Made by a program: the position numbers and the translations under genes | Assembly: GCA_965222975.1 (NCBI GenBank) | Contig: CBDCVJ010000015.1 | Location: 1 to 64,000 of the forward strand | DNA length: 64,000 nt | Direction of reading: 5' to 3' | Source of the DNA: UBA6168 sp965222975 | GTDB lineage: Bacteria; Bacteroidota; Bacteroidia; Chitinophagales; Saprospiraceae | Part shown: positions 1-10,084 of the stretch, piece after piece | Layout: each line of letters starts with the position of its first letter | Numbering within the stretch: position 1 is the stretch's first letter | Notes under the pieces: model-generated | What the model was told of the DNA's origin: nothing | Database searches by the model: none | Seen by the model: the letters and a program-made list of their open reading frames with translations, nothing else

Positions 1-8
1 CTTCATAT

Positions 9-183
9 CGTAGTCGCCAAATTTATTTGACGAACTTTAAATTTAACTTCACTGCCTGAAATATCTTTTGATCTATGCAATACGTCATAATTAGAAATTT
101 TAATTATTAGTAAAACAAATCATTATTATTGGTAATGATTTGTTCACCACTTTTGAGTCCGCCAAATAAATTTGACGACTACG
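9..183. repeat. Twin-hairpin inverted repeat with GTAG feet
   Basis: The two ends (9-36 and the reverse complement of 156-183) match at 25 of 28 positions. Each end begins CGTAGTCG and is itself palindromic around CAAATTTATTTG, so each end can fold alone or the whole 175-bp element can fold back. The right end directly abuts the TAG stop codon of the next minus-strand gene (184-186), so it may act as its transcript end. No gene is seen in 1-183. Confidence 0.75.
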
Positions 184-1608
184 CTAAAGTCTGTTTTCCA
201 AAATCTTTTTAAATGACCGCCCTCTTATTTCTTCCAATGTCAACCCAGTTCGCAAGACTTCTTCTTCTGAGATAGCGCCACAATTTAATGCCATCAAAAA
301 ATAATTCAATAATCCCTGTCCAGTAGCAGCATCGTCAAAAATATCGCCGATCAAAGTGGCTCGGGCTGCTTTTTCCACAAATGTTTTCAAGCGTTGAACC
401 GCATCGTCAAAACCCTCTAAAAAGAAGGCGAAGACGGCGGCATAGCGCATGGGCAACTGGGCAGGGTTCAAGTCCCAACCTTGATAATAACCATTCCATA
501 GAGAATGTCGAATATGGTCATAACCTTTTTTCCATGCACGGTGAACAGTTTCTCTATTTTCCATTATTTGTTCCACACTTAAATCTTCACCTCTATGTGG
601 GCCAATGGGCATGGTGTTCGTCGCACCGTCGGAAAGCCAAATGCCCGTGTGGGCCAGAGCGACTTTCGTGACATGGTGCGCAAAGTCGCATACCGGGTGG
701 TTCATTTCCTGGTACATCGCAGTAATGCCACACGAGGCGGTATAATCATAAGTGCCAAAATGCATGGCAATGCAGCGGCCTTCACTCGCTTTAATAAATT
801 GGTATAAAGGATTTATTCCCTCTGCATTTAAAATGGCCTGGGTCGTTTCTACCATCATCTCCATTTTTAATATTCCATTTTCCAAACTCAATTCTTTTTC
901 CAAAATAGCAAATAATTCAACCAGCGAACTGACCTGCTCAGGGATGGTGACTTTGGGCAGCATGACCACAAAATTGTCCGGTAATTTTCCGCCTGTTTCA
1001 TTTACTAAAGTGGTGAGGAATAAATCCAGTGTCCGCAATCCCCGCTCTTTCATTTCTTCGGTAAATGGTTTTATACGGATTCCAATAAATGGGGGCAAAG
1101 TATTTTCTCTCATCCCTTTTGCCACTTCCATTGCCGCATTAATAGCCGTTCTATCTTCCTCTTCATTCGAGCGGTTGCCAAAGCCATCTTCAAAATCAAT
1201 GCGGAAATCCTCTATGGCTTCCTTTTTTAACTTTTGAATTACTTTATGATATACCGCATATGCCAACCATACCGGGTGTTTTTTTTGTATAGAAGAAGGA
1301 AGTGCATTGAATGATTCTTGTATATCTTTTAGTGATTGGGTATTTCCGATTAATTGTTCCACCCCCCTTATATGGAATATTTTTCCGAATGAAATAAAAT
1401 CGGGCGCATATTCTAAAAACGTTTCCAATGCTTTTTTTCCCAAAATGGGCGCTGTATTATATTTAAATAAATTCGCCCCGCCATACACTGTATGCACTGG
1501 TTGACGGTCGGACCGATCGCCGGGATATATTTTTTGAAAAGCGGTGTTCGCTTTTTTTAGTTTATTAAAAACAGTTTCTCTTTTATTATTGGAAATGGTT
1601 AGTTTCAT
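184..1608 (-). CDS. CitE/HpcH-like aldolase or lyase family protein, last gene of the purine operon
   Basis: A 474-residue soluble protein with the look of a TIM-barrel enzyme of the HpcH/HpaI-CitE type; I believe this is the family catalogued as DUF6986. Visible motifs are IDFEDGFG (137-144), which resembles the metal-binding acidic motif of citrate-lyase beta and malate-synthase relatives, MLPKV (216-220), MEMMVETTQ (249-257) and MHFGTYDYTA (282-291). It is intact and follows the uraD-uraH gene by 96 bp on the same strand, so it is probably the last gene of the purine operon. Inference: it may act on a ureido or glyoxylate-type product of allantoin breakdown. No function has been shown from the sequence, and allantoicase or ureidoglycolate enzymes are not in the window. 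Confidence 0.8.
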   Translation of the reverse strand: MKLTISNNKRETVFNKLKKANTAFQKIYPGDRSDRQPVHTVYGGANLFKYNTAPILGKKALETFLEYAPDFISFGKIFHIRGVEQLIGNTQSLKDIQESFNALPSSIQKKHPVWLAYAVYHKVIQKLKKEAIEDFRIDFEDGFGNRSNEEEDRTAINAAMEVAKGMRENTLPPFIGIRIKPFTEEMKERGLRTLDLFLTTLVNETGGKLPDNFVVMLPKVTIPEQVSSLVELFAILEKELSLENGILKMEMMVETTQAILNAEGINPLYQFIKASEGRCIAMHFGTYDYTASCGITAMYQEMNHPVCDFAHHVTKVALAHTGIWLSDGATNTMPIGPHRGEDLSVEQIMENRETVHRAWKKGYDHIRHSLWNGYYQGWDLNPAQLPMRYAAVFAFFLEGFDDAVQRLKTFVEKAARATLIGDIFDDAATGQGLLNYFLMALNCGAISEEEVLRTGLTLEEIRGRSFKKILENRL

Positions 1609-1704
1609 TTTCTATTTTCGGTGAAATTTTGTGATTTTCAGTATTGAGGCAAAATCTGATAATGAATAATTATAAAATTCTGTTTTCATAAAATATTTGC
1701 TGAC

Positions 1705-2595
1705 TCAACTTCCCCGATAGGTTGAATACCCAAAAGGATTGATCAATAAAGGCACATGGTAATGGGTTTCATCAAACGTTGTAAAATGAATTTCTACTTT
1801 TGGATAAAACCCTTTGATATTTAATTGCTTGAAGTAACCCAAAGTTTCAAAGCACATTTGATAATTTCCGGTAGGTATATTTTTGCCAGCAGGCAACAAG
1901 TCGGCGATACGCCCATCTTCATTTGTGATGCCCAACGATATTGTTTGCCATTCTTGCGATATTTTTTGCTTTAACTTAATAAGTATTCCTTTTCCGGGCT
2001 TTCCAATTGAAGTGTCCAATACATGTGTCGTGATTTGACTGACAGCGCTCCAGTAGGAATCTTCCAGCCTTAATAATTTTTTCAATCGGATCAAGGTAAT
2101 TTTAAATTGCTCACCCATAGCAACGGTTAATTCCTCTTCCTTTGAGTGGCCAATTCTGGTTTCCAATAAACGCAACATTTCCCCTGCCGTTTTTCCTGCA
2201 GCACAAACAATAAATATAAATCCGAATTTTTGAAAGTATTCTTCATTTAATTTTTTCAATTCATTTAAGGTGTTTTCATCGGCAGATGAAACACCCGCCT
2301 GTTCTTTTCCAGCCCAAGTTTGAGTTGATGCAAATTTTTCTTTTAAATTTTCAATGTCTCCTATTTTAGGGTGATGCGAAAAAGCTTCCAGAAAATCCCT
2401 TTCCTTACATTCCTCGTACCAGATGATTCTTGATTGATTAAACAAAAGCATCTCATCTTTAAATGGAAAATATTCCATTAATTTATTTACCCAAGCATTA
2501 GAACCACAACATTTAAACAAATCTTCTTTAACCTGCTTTTTTGAAAGTGAGTTAAATTCATTTAATGAATACATTTTTTCATTTTTTTTAAACAT
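1705..2595 (-). CDS. Bifunctional OHCU decarboxylase / 5-hydroxyisourate hydrolase
   Basis: A 296-residue fusion of two consecutive enzymes of urate breakdown. Residues about 10-175 form the 2-oxo-4-hydroxy-4-carboxy-5-ureidoimidazoline (OHCU) decarboxylase domain (UraD), with the SHHPKIG motif at 73-79 carrying the active-site histidine. Residues about 188-296 form the transthyretin-like 5-hydroxyisourate hydrolase (UraH), with HVLDTSIGKPG (191-201) and the family-defining C-terminal YRGS (293-296). The combined product would turn hydroxyisourate into S-allantoin, as in the plant allantoin synthase fusion, although the order of use is UraH then UraD. A second start at residue 8 is possible. 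It lies 53 bp after puuD in the purine operon and is intact. Confidence 0.93.
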   Translation of the reverse strand: MFKKNEKMYSLNEFNSLSKKQVKEDLFKCCGSNAWVNKLMEYFPFKDEMLLFNQSRIIWYEECKERDFLEAFSHHPKIGDIENLKEKFASTQTWAGKEQAGVSSADENTLNELKKLNEEYFQKFGFIFIVCAAGKTAGEMLRLLETRIGHSKEEELTVAMGEQFKITLIRLKKLLRLEDSYWSAVSQITTHVLDTSIGKPGKGILIKLKQKISQEWQTISLGITNEDGRIADLLPAGKNIPTGNYQMCFETLGYFKQLNIKGFYPKVEIHFTTFDETHYHVPLLINPFGYSTYRGS

Positions 2596-2648
2596 GATTA
2601 TAAAATTGCATAATTCCCTATTAATTATTATTCATTTTGCATTTTGCA

Positions 2649-4068
2649 TTATTCATTAACACCAGCTCCCTGTTCAATCCAGCACCTTATCAATTCCCTT
2701 TCTTCCGGTGTAATCCCAGTCTTATTGTTCTGCGGCATCGTTTTAGTGACGACCACCCGTTGCATGATTTTATCCGTCAGTTTGGTTATATCCTGTGGTG
2801 TATCATAGACAATTCCGTTTGGTGGGGAAGTCCAAATATCATCTGTCGGTTTAGAGGAGTGGCAAGAGACACATCGTTCGTTGAATATGCTATAAATTTC
2901 AGTGAAGCTGACATAGGAGTTGCAGTTGCCATTAATTGGTTTTGGGGCGGTGACAAATGCAATGGCCACCAAAAGTATAATAGAAACAGGCATTACGTAA
3001 AAAGACAACTGCCCTTTTTCCCGCAGGTTCGCATAGTGCTTGATGCCTGCGCTCGCCAACGAAATAGCCGCCAATATGGCCCACGGATATTCATGTCCAA
3101 AGGTACTTGGAAAATGGTTGCTGATCATCACGAACAATACGGGGAGCGTAAAATAATTATTGTGATACGACCGCAATCCTGCATACTGCCCAAGCCACGG
3201 GTCTAAATAGGTATTTTCCCTCGCCGCTTTTACCATCGCTTTTTGACTGGGAATAATTACGAAAAAAACATTGCCTGCCATCAACGTCCCAATTAAAGCA
3301 CCAAAATGAATATATGCTGCCCGGGCATTAAAAACTTGAGTATAAAAATAGGCGAACCCCGTTAATATAATAAATCCGATTATGCCAAAAAGCAATGGTT
3401 TTTTCAACAAAGGTGTACGGCACATTAAATCGTACAAAAAATACCCTAACACCAAAGAACCAATTCCAATAAGAACGCCCCAATTTCCGGGTAGATCTAA
3501 AATGTGGGAATCAACCAACATGGCTTCCGCATTAAAATAATAAATTACAAACAATAATAGGAAGCCAGTGAGCCAGGTAAAATATGCCTCGTATTTAAAC
3601 CAATGCAATTCCCTCGGGACAACCTTTGGTGCAACTTTATATTTTTCCACAAAAAAGAACCCGCCGCCGTGCAACATCCAAAGGTCGCCTTTTAATTCTG
3701 GCCTTTTTTTGTTGGGATGTAAGCTGTTTTCCATAAATACAAAAAAGAAAAGAAGTCCCGATCCAAGCTATGCCAAAAGTAATGTGCATCCACCGCACGA
3801 TGATGTTCATCCATTCATGGAAATGCCCCTCATATATGGAGTCTTTTAACCACAACCAAACAATAAAAAGCAGTGATAAAAAACAAGCAATAATTCCGGC
3901 ATAAATAAAATTTCGTGAATTTGCTATTTTGTCGGCGTCGGAGAGATTGTTTTTTTCAATGTTCGTCTTTATTAAATTAAGGATATTAAAAGTGCTATAA
4001 CTTGCTTTGGTGAGTAAAAGCAAAACGCCAAGAATAATTACAGCCGTAATGATTAATGTTACTTGCAA
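2649..4068 (-). pseudogene. puuD: Membrane-bound urate oxidase (PuuD type) with cytochrome c tail, frameshifted
   Basis: Two reading frames together encode one PuuD-like urate hydroxylase of about 470 residues. The first (4068 to about 3746) holds membrane segments and the motif WMHITFGIAWIGTSFLF. The second (about 3740 to 2649) holds LWMLHGGGFF, further membrane helices and a C-terminal cytochrome c domain with heme motif CVSCHS. The break is in an A6 run on the plus strand (3741-3746). Removing one base joins the frames as GTSFLFVFMENSLHP, which fits the family. The enzyme would oxidise urate to 5-hydroxyisourate in the inner membrane, passing electrons to the cytochrome domain. It starts 5 bp after allantoinase ends. 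As written, the gene gives a 143-residue fragment without heme. Sequencing error and true inactivation cannot be told apart here. Confidence 0.9.
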
Positions 4069-4073
4069 GTTGT

Positions 4074-5401
4074 TTATTTATTTTTTAAAACTATTTTACC
4101 AGCATTTAATTCAAAAAAATTCCCTTCCGAATATACTATTTCGCCATTTACAAAAGTACTGTGGACTTTGCCGAACAGTTTTCGGCCTGCATATGGGGTC
4201 GCTTTATGCCGATGTTCCACAACCTCAGGTATTACGGTAAATGAAGTATCAGGTTGCCATATTACCAGATCAGCATGATAGTCTTCTGCAACATGTCCAA
4301 TCCGGTCGTCCAGGCCCAAAAACGCAGCAGGTTTGCTGGTCAATAAGGGGATAAAAGATTCCAAAGACAAATCGTTTTTCAAAGCCGTCCAACTGGCAGA
4401 TAATAAAAATTGCAATCCGGCGATTCCACCCCATGCTTTTTTTAAATTGCCGCTGTCCAATTCTTTAATCTCAGGCGGAGCCGGGGAATGGTCGGTTGTA
4501 ATAAAATCAATTACACCCGACTTTAAGACAGATTTTAATTGATCATTATTGACCCGCTCCCTAATGGGCGGGGCACATTTGAAAAGGGTGTTTCCATCTG
4601 CAATTTTTTCTGCACTGAACAGTAAATAATGAGGGCAAGTTTCGACGCTAAGATCAACTCCTGCTTCCTTTTGAGCAACAATCCATGGAATACAATCCTG
4701 CGAAGATAAATGAACAATATGAACCCGGCATTTATTTTTTTACCCAATTCTACAAATGTTCTTATGGCCTCATTTTCCCATTCTTTGGGGTGGGAGTTCA
4801 AATATTCCTGATAACTCGTTGGGTTATTGATCAAATCCGATTCTGCCGGAAGGGTATCTAATTCACAATGGGCTAAAATGGGTACATCAAAAGGTTTTAA
4901 TGCGGCCATTAATTTGTCTAAATCAGGTAAAGAAATATTTGGAAATTCGTCAATGCCAGAATGAGACAAAAACACTTTTACACCTAAACATCCATTTTTA
5001 ATTAAAGCAATAGCATTTTCTATATTGGCATTAATGGAACCAGCATAAAATCCACAGTTAACGGATAATTTTCCTTGCGCAGCACTAATTTTTTTTTCAA
5101 AAGCGGAAACCGTTGTCACTACTGGGCTGGAATTTAATGGCATATCTACCAGCGTTGTTGTGCCGCCTTTTGCGGCTGCCTTAGTGGCCGTTTCAAAGCC
5201 TTCCCATTCCGTTCTGCCCGGTTCGTTGATATGTACGTGGGCATCAATTACGCCGGGCATGATTATTAAATCGCCATAATCTTTTACTTCTTTTATTTTT
5301 TTGTCTTTTATTATTGCACTTATTTTCTCGCCTTTTATCTGGATAGAGGCAGGTTGTAATATTTGGTCAATCCATACTTTATTACTGTATATTGATTTCA
5401 T
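4074..5401 (-). pseudogene. allB: Allantoinase (dihydroorotase-like amidohydrolase), frameshifted
   Basis: The family is the cyclic amidohydrolases that open allantoin to allantoate. The N-terminal frame shows the metal-binding DAHVHINEPG, a GVKVFLS motif with the likely carboxylated lysine, and HCELD. The frame then runs out. The correct continuation, CRVHIVHLSS, then ETCPHYL, APPIRE and TTDHSPAPP (the last with the metal-ligand aspartate), lies in another frame from about 4735 down to 4074. The break is a T7 run on the plus strand (4735-4741). Adding one base restores a protein of about 443 residues, normal for allantoinase. The gene starts 6 bp after xdhB and ends 5 bp before puuD. Apart from this one base the gene is complete, so the lesion is very recent or is a sequencing artefact. 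Confidence 0.9.
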
Positions 5402-5407
5402 TTTTAA

Positions 5408-7698
5408 TCAAGAGTACAAACCCATCAATATTTTCTCCGTCGTCATCGGTGCGGAATAAGGCATCTTGGCTTTTGGGTTAAAAGCCAGGATGGCGTTATA
5501 TAAAGAAAAATATGCGCCAATGCCATACATCAACGGGGGCTCACCTACTGCTTTCGATTTTAATATGGCCATATCAGAACCCTCTGTTTCGAGAAATTGC
5601 ACGTCCACTTTTTTTTGGAGCAAAATGAATATCGGGAATTTTATAATTGGCCAAACTATTTGATTTCAATTGGCCTTTTTCATCGTACATTAAATCCTCT
5701 AAAGTCATCCAGCCCATGCCTTGCACCAAGCCACCTTCAATTTGCCCAAGGTCAACCAATTTGTTCATGCTGGTGCCGAAATCATGAACAATTTGCACGG
5801 CATCAAATTCGTAATTACCCCTTATACAATCAACCGTACAGATTAATATAGCAGTTCCATATACATGGTACGCAAAAGGATGGCCTTTTCCTTTTTTCCG
5901 GTCAAAATAAATTACTGGCGTGGCATAATGTCCTTTAGCGCTTAAATTAATTCTTTCGGAAAATGCCAAATTAATGAGTGATTCCCAAGAAATCAAATTG
6001 ACACCAAGTTTTGAATGTATCATCCCACCCTCAAACAAAATATCAGGTTGGTTTTCCAAATCCCACTTTAAACTCAATAAGTTTTTTAATCTTTCTAATA
6101 TTTGATTACATGCATTTTGTAAGGCTTTCCCATTTAAATCGGCAGTGGCACTTGCAGCCGATGGAGAGGTGTTAGCGACACGAGTGGTATTGGTCGTTTC
6201 CAATTTAATCCGGTCAGTAGAAATGCCAAAACATTGGGCAGCAACCTGAACCATTTTTGAGCTGGCACCTTGCCCCATTTCAACAGCGCCCGTGCTGATG
6301 CCGACCGAACCATCGCTATAAACATGCACTAACGCCCTGGCATTGTTCATCATCGTATTGGTAAAAGAAATACCGAAACAAACGGGCATTAATGCCATTC
6401 CTTTTTTACTATATTCATTTGCATTATTATATTCCTCTATTCCCTTTTTTATTTTATTTAAATCGTAATTATTTTTTGCTTGATGCCAACAATTTTGCGC
6501 TTCACTATCTTTAGCTTTTTGTCCGTATGGAAATTCCCCATTTTCAAATAATAAATTATTTTCTTGAATCATTTCTGGCGCAATCCCAATTTCCCTTGCG
6601 GCATGGTGAATGGCCGCTTCAATTACAAACATACCTTGCGGCCCACCAAACCCCCTGAAGGCGGTATTAGGAGGCAAATTGGTCCGACAGGAATAGGCAG
6701 TTACTTGTACGTTTGGAATAAAATAACTATTGGTTGCATGAAATAAAGTGCGGCCCAATACGGCTGGGGATAAATCGGCTGCCGCTCCACCATTTTGGTA
6801 ATACACGGCTTCAAAAGCGATAATTTTAAATTCTTTATTCAATCCAATTTTATATTCACTTTTATAGGGGTGCCGCTTCCCAGTCATCTGCAAATCCTCT
6901 TTTCTATCCAAAATATATTTGACGGGTTTTTGTGTAATATGTGCAGCCAAAGCAACCATAGTTCCCCATACAGACGCCTGATCTTCTTTGCCGCCGAAGC
7001 CACCGCCAATGCGGTTCACATCTACTTCTATTTTGTTCATGGAACAGCCCAACACACGGGCGGCAATCCGCTGCACGGCGGTTGGCCCCTGAGTCGAACT
7101 ATGGATTTTTATACTACCATTTCCTTGCGGGCACGGCATAAGCACCCTGAGTTTCCAAATAAACATGTTCCTGCCCGCCCGACTCGGCTGTGCCCTCAAA
7201 TATATAATCGCATTTTGCAAAAGCATTTTTAGGGTTTCCCAATTTAAGTCTTCGGGGAGACACCAATAATTCGCCTGCTTGTTGCGCTTCTTTAGGGTCA
7301 ACAATTATTTTTTTCGGTTTTATTTTTATATCTATTAATTCGAGGGCTTTATGTGTGACAATATCATTTTTTGCAATAATTAATAAAATAGGCTGGCCAA
7401 TAAAATGAACTTCCTTTTCAGCCAATAAAGGTTCGTCCTGTATAATGCCGCCAACTTGATTCTCGCCTGGTATGTCTTTGTAACTCAAAACTTTAATTAC
7501 GCCGGGCATTTGTTCCGCTTTGGTATAATCCAAATGGGTGATCGTGCCATGTGCTATTTTCGAATAATAGGTTTTTGCATAAAGCGTTCCAGCCAGTTCG
7601 GAAAGGTCATCCACATATTTGGTCCGGCCTGTCACATGCAACGGCGAATCAATATTCAGCGATTTGCTTTTTTTTATGTGAACGGGATTTTTTGTCAT
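5408..7698 (-). pseudogene. xdhB: Xanthine dehydrogenase molybdenum-binding subunit, two frameshifts
   Basis: Three frames in succession spell one molybdopterin-binding subunit of about 763 residues. Segment one (7698 to about 7132) starts MTKNPVHIKKSKS and contains the aldehyde-oxidase a/b hammerhead domain. Segment two (about 7128 to 5617) holds GGGFGGKE and RGFGGPQGMFV. Segment three (about 5608 to 5408) holds AVGEPPLMYGIGAYF, where the family's catalytic glutamate lies. Break one is a GGG run at 7129-7131 (one extra base). Break two is a T8 run at 5609-5616 (one extra base). Deleting one base at each restores the frame. The start overlaps the xdhA stop by 4 bp, so the two were cotranslated. 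With both breaks the product would lack the active site. Confidence 0.92.
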
Positions 7699-9098
7699 GC
7701 TCCTATTAATTTTTTTACCGGAAATATAGCGGGGTTAATTTTTAGAAATTGCGCTAAAAATAATTGTCTGGCCAATAGCCTTTTATAAGCTGCACTTCCA
7801 CGAGCATCGCTGATGGGAGAAATTTCTGAATACAGGAATTCTATTGCCTGATCGATAACTTCTTCTGATAAATTTTTGCCTTTTAAAAAGGAAACAGTTT
7901 TGTGCAAATACATGGGAATGGGACCGACACCACCAGCAGCCAAATGGATGGAACGAATAATATTATTTTTGCCCATTTTGATACTTGATGCAAAATTGAC
8001 GCTGGCTATATCCAAATATTTCCGTTGGCTTATTTTTTCAAAATGATACTCATTTGTTTTTGGGATTTCAAATTGGATTTGTTCCAAATATTCCCCTTCT
8101 TGTAAATCCATTATTTTATAGCCTTTGTAAAATTCTTTTAAGGGCAGCTTTCGTTTATGTCCATTATCATTTAAAATAATATCTGCATTTAGCCCCAATA
8201 ATAAAACCGTAAAATCACCAATGGGCGAGGCATTCGCCAAATTACCACCAATAGTGGCCATGTTACGGATTTGCGTTGATGATAATAGTTTGAAAATATA
8301 TTCGGAATCAGGCAATGCTTTTTTAAATAAGGTTGAGCGGTACAAATCGCCCATTGTCAATGACGCCCCAAAAGTGCATATGCCGTTTTCAATATTAATT
8401 TGATTTAATTCTGATTGGTCATATACAGCAACCGATTCTTGCTCATACATCTCATAAGGCCGTTGCACGTATAAATCTGAGCCGCCTCCTAATTTAACGC
8501 CGTTTTTTATTTTTTTTGAAACAGGTTGTATTTCATTTAATCGAGCAGCAATATTTTTAAAATAATCTGGGATGTAACCTTTTTTTATTAAACCATCAAT
8601 TGAAATATTATCAAATTCAGTTTCTAATTTTTCCACTATTTTTTGCGTTGCCCTTTCGATTGACTTATAACCTGTACATCGGCAAATATTTCCATCTATA
8701 CTTTCAATAATTCCTTCCTTGGTCATTTTTTTATTCGATAACAAATGACCTGACAAAGAGACCACAAAACCCGGTGTGCAAAATCCGCATTGACTCCCGT
8801 AAGCATCCACCATTGCCTGCTGCACTGGTGAAAGTTTTTCCATATTAAATCCCTCCACTGTTACTATATGTTTTCCATTTGCATTTACCAAAGGCATGAT
8901 ACAGGAGGTCATGGATTGATAGTGTACCCGGTTATTAATTAAATTTCCTACCATGACCGTACACGCACCGCATTCCCCTTCTTTGCACACTAATTTAGCC
9001 CCTTTTAATTGTCGGTTTTTTCTGATAAAATCCAACATGGCCATGCCCGACGGGGCAGCGGTTTCAATAAGTTCATTATTTAAAAGGAATTTAATCAT
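7695..9098 (-). CDS. xdhA: Xanthine dehydrogenase small subunit (2Fe-2S and FAD domains)
   Basis: A 467-residue electron-transfer subunit. The N-terminal ferredoxin domain has the cysteine pattern CKEGECGAC; the helical [2Fe-2S] domain has CGFCTPG and CRCTGY. The C-terminal half is the FAD-binding domain, with GVKLGGGSDLYVQ and TIGGNLANASPIGD. It accepts electrons from the molybdenum subunit when hypoxanthine or xanthine is oxidised to urate. The gene is intact and overlaps xdhB by 4 bp. It follows guaD after an 85-bp gap containing a short tandem repeat. This A-type subunit with fused iron-sulfur and FAD domains is the usual bacterial XdhA form. Confidence 0.95.
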   Translation of the reverse strand: MIKFLLNNELIETAAPSGMAMLDFIRKNRQLKGAKLVCKEGECGACTVMVGNLINNRVHYQSMTSCIMPLVNANGKHIVTVEGFNMEKLSPVQQAMVDAYGSQCGFCTPGFVVSLSGHLLSNKKMTKEGIIESIDGNICRCTGYKSIERATQKIVEKLETEFDNISIDGLIKKGYIPDYFKNIAARLNEIQPVSKKIKNGVKLGGGSDLYVQRPYEMYEQESVAVYDQSELNQINIENGICTFGASLTMGDLYRSTLFKKALPDSEYIFKLLSSTQIRNMATIGGNLANASPIGDFTVLLLGLNADIILNDNGHKRKLPLKEFYKGYKIMDLQEGEYLEQIQFEIPKTNEYHFEKISQRKYLDIASVNFASSIKMGKNNIIRSIHLAAGGVGPIPMYLHKTVSFLKGKNLSEEVIDQAIEFLYSEISPISDARGSAAYKRLLARQLFLAQFLKINPAIFPVKKLIGA

Positions 9099-9110
9099 GT
9101 TGGGATGAAG

Positions 9111-9140
9111 TGATTAGTGATTAGTTGATTAGTGATTAGA
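9111..9140. repeat. Short GATTAGT tandem repeat
   Basis: The bases between guaD and xdhA contain imperfect repeats of GATTAGT, with TGATTAGTGATTAG followed by a second near copy. It lies in the 5' leader of xdhA and could slip, but nothing shows a function. Confidence 0.6.
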
Positions 9141-9183
9141 CATTCAGCCTAAAATTTAAGCATTCACTTACATGTGTTGCTTC

Positions 9184-9666
9184 CTAATACTCCAATTTAT
9201 CCTCCTTTTCCCGCCATTTATGAAAGACCTGAATCGCTTGATGTTGCAGTATTTGGAGGGTGGTTATTTTACGATCGGGAATATCAACCGTAATTTCCCG
9301 ATAAATAAAATCATCGTCAAAGCCAATACCTGCGGCATCTTTTCTGGAACAACCGAAAATAATCCTGGCGGGCCTCGCCCAATAAATTGCCCCTAAACAC
9401 ATGGGGCAAGGCTCGCAAGAAGTATATATGGTACAGCCTTCCAGTTGAAAGTCGTTTAGTTTTTTACATGCATTGCGGATCGCCACGACCTCGGCGTGGG
9501 CAGTTGGGTCATTTAATGTAGTCACTTGGTTGTACCCTTCCCCAACAACCTCTCCCTGGCTATTGACTATGACTGCGCCGAAAGGGCCTCCTGCCCCACT
9601 GTCCATCCCTTTTTCGGCCAGTTCAATAGCTCGTTGCATGAAATGATGATCTTTGTCTTTTGTCAT
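9184..9666 (-). CDS. guaD: Guanine deaminase of the cytidine-deaminase fold
   Basis: A 160-residue zinc deaminase with HAE at 57-59 (zinc ligand and proton-shuttle glutamate) and PCPMC at 86-90 (two zinc cysteines). The C-terminal part, with GFDDDFIYREI and the final tyrosine, matches the small Bacillus-type guanine deaminase rather than tRNA adenosine deaminase TadA. It converts guanine to xanthine, the substrate of the xanthine dehydrogenase encoded next to it. It is the first gene of the purine operon, so the promoter should lie in 9667-9817; I could not identify a convincing one. Assignment to guanine deaminase rests on motifs plus operon context. Confidence 0.88.
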   Translation of the reverse strand: MTKDKDHHFMQRAIELAEKGMDSGAGGPFGAVIVNSQGEVVGEGYNQVTTLNDPTAHAEVVAIRNACKKLNDFQLEGCTIYTSCEPCPMCLGAIYWARPARIIFGCSRKDAAGIGFDDDFIYREITVDIPDRKITTLQILQHQAIQVFHKWREKEDKLEY

Positions 9667-9817
9667 TTTTTTAATTTACCCTTATTGGCAGGTTTATCAG
9701 CAAGGTACGTGCAGTCGCTATTACAGGTTGCATTTCAAAATTTGGCAACACCTGTTTGCACTTGAATTGCAAAGAGTTTTTCGCTCGCCCCCATCATAGG
9801 GTGAAAGTTCTTTAAAT

Positions 9818-9900
9818 GAGATTTACTAAATTTTGAAAATTTAGCAAATCAGGGTGGATACTTGTGGATTTGCTAAACCTTAAAAGATTTAGTAAAACTC
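9818..9900. repeat. Twin-hairpin intergenic repeat, family B copy 1
   Basis: Two adjacent hairpins, 9818-9850 (arms ATTTACTAAAT and ATTTAGCAAAT) and 9866-9900 (arms TTTGCTAAA and TTTAGTAAA). A second copy is at 59676-59760; the first 32 bases agree at 30 positions and the second hairpin keeps TTTTGCTA and TAGTAAAACT. It lies in the 418-bp gap upstream of guaD; nothing else was seen in that gap. Confidence 0.75.
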
Positions 9901-10084
9901 GTTTAACCCATAAATGGAGATGAGCGGAGTTTTTAAAAAAATAGCCACAACATTTTGAAATACAAATGTTATTGCATTCATGGGGGCATTGCCCTTGATT
10001 TAATAATTAGTAAAAGTAGTAAAAAGCGACGAGAATAATCATGCTAAGGAACTGATGCGCTTTTATAGCCGTATATTCTATAGA

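Noticed and set aside
381..1504. Several plus-strand open frames opposite the CitE-like gene
   Set aside because: They are antisense to a gene with clear family motifs and show no motifs of their own.
3741..7131. Programmed ribosomal frameshifting as the explanation for the purine-gene breaks
   Set aside because: The shifts go in both directions, one is at a CCC run, and three unrelated enzymes are affected; no downstream stimulatory structure was evident.
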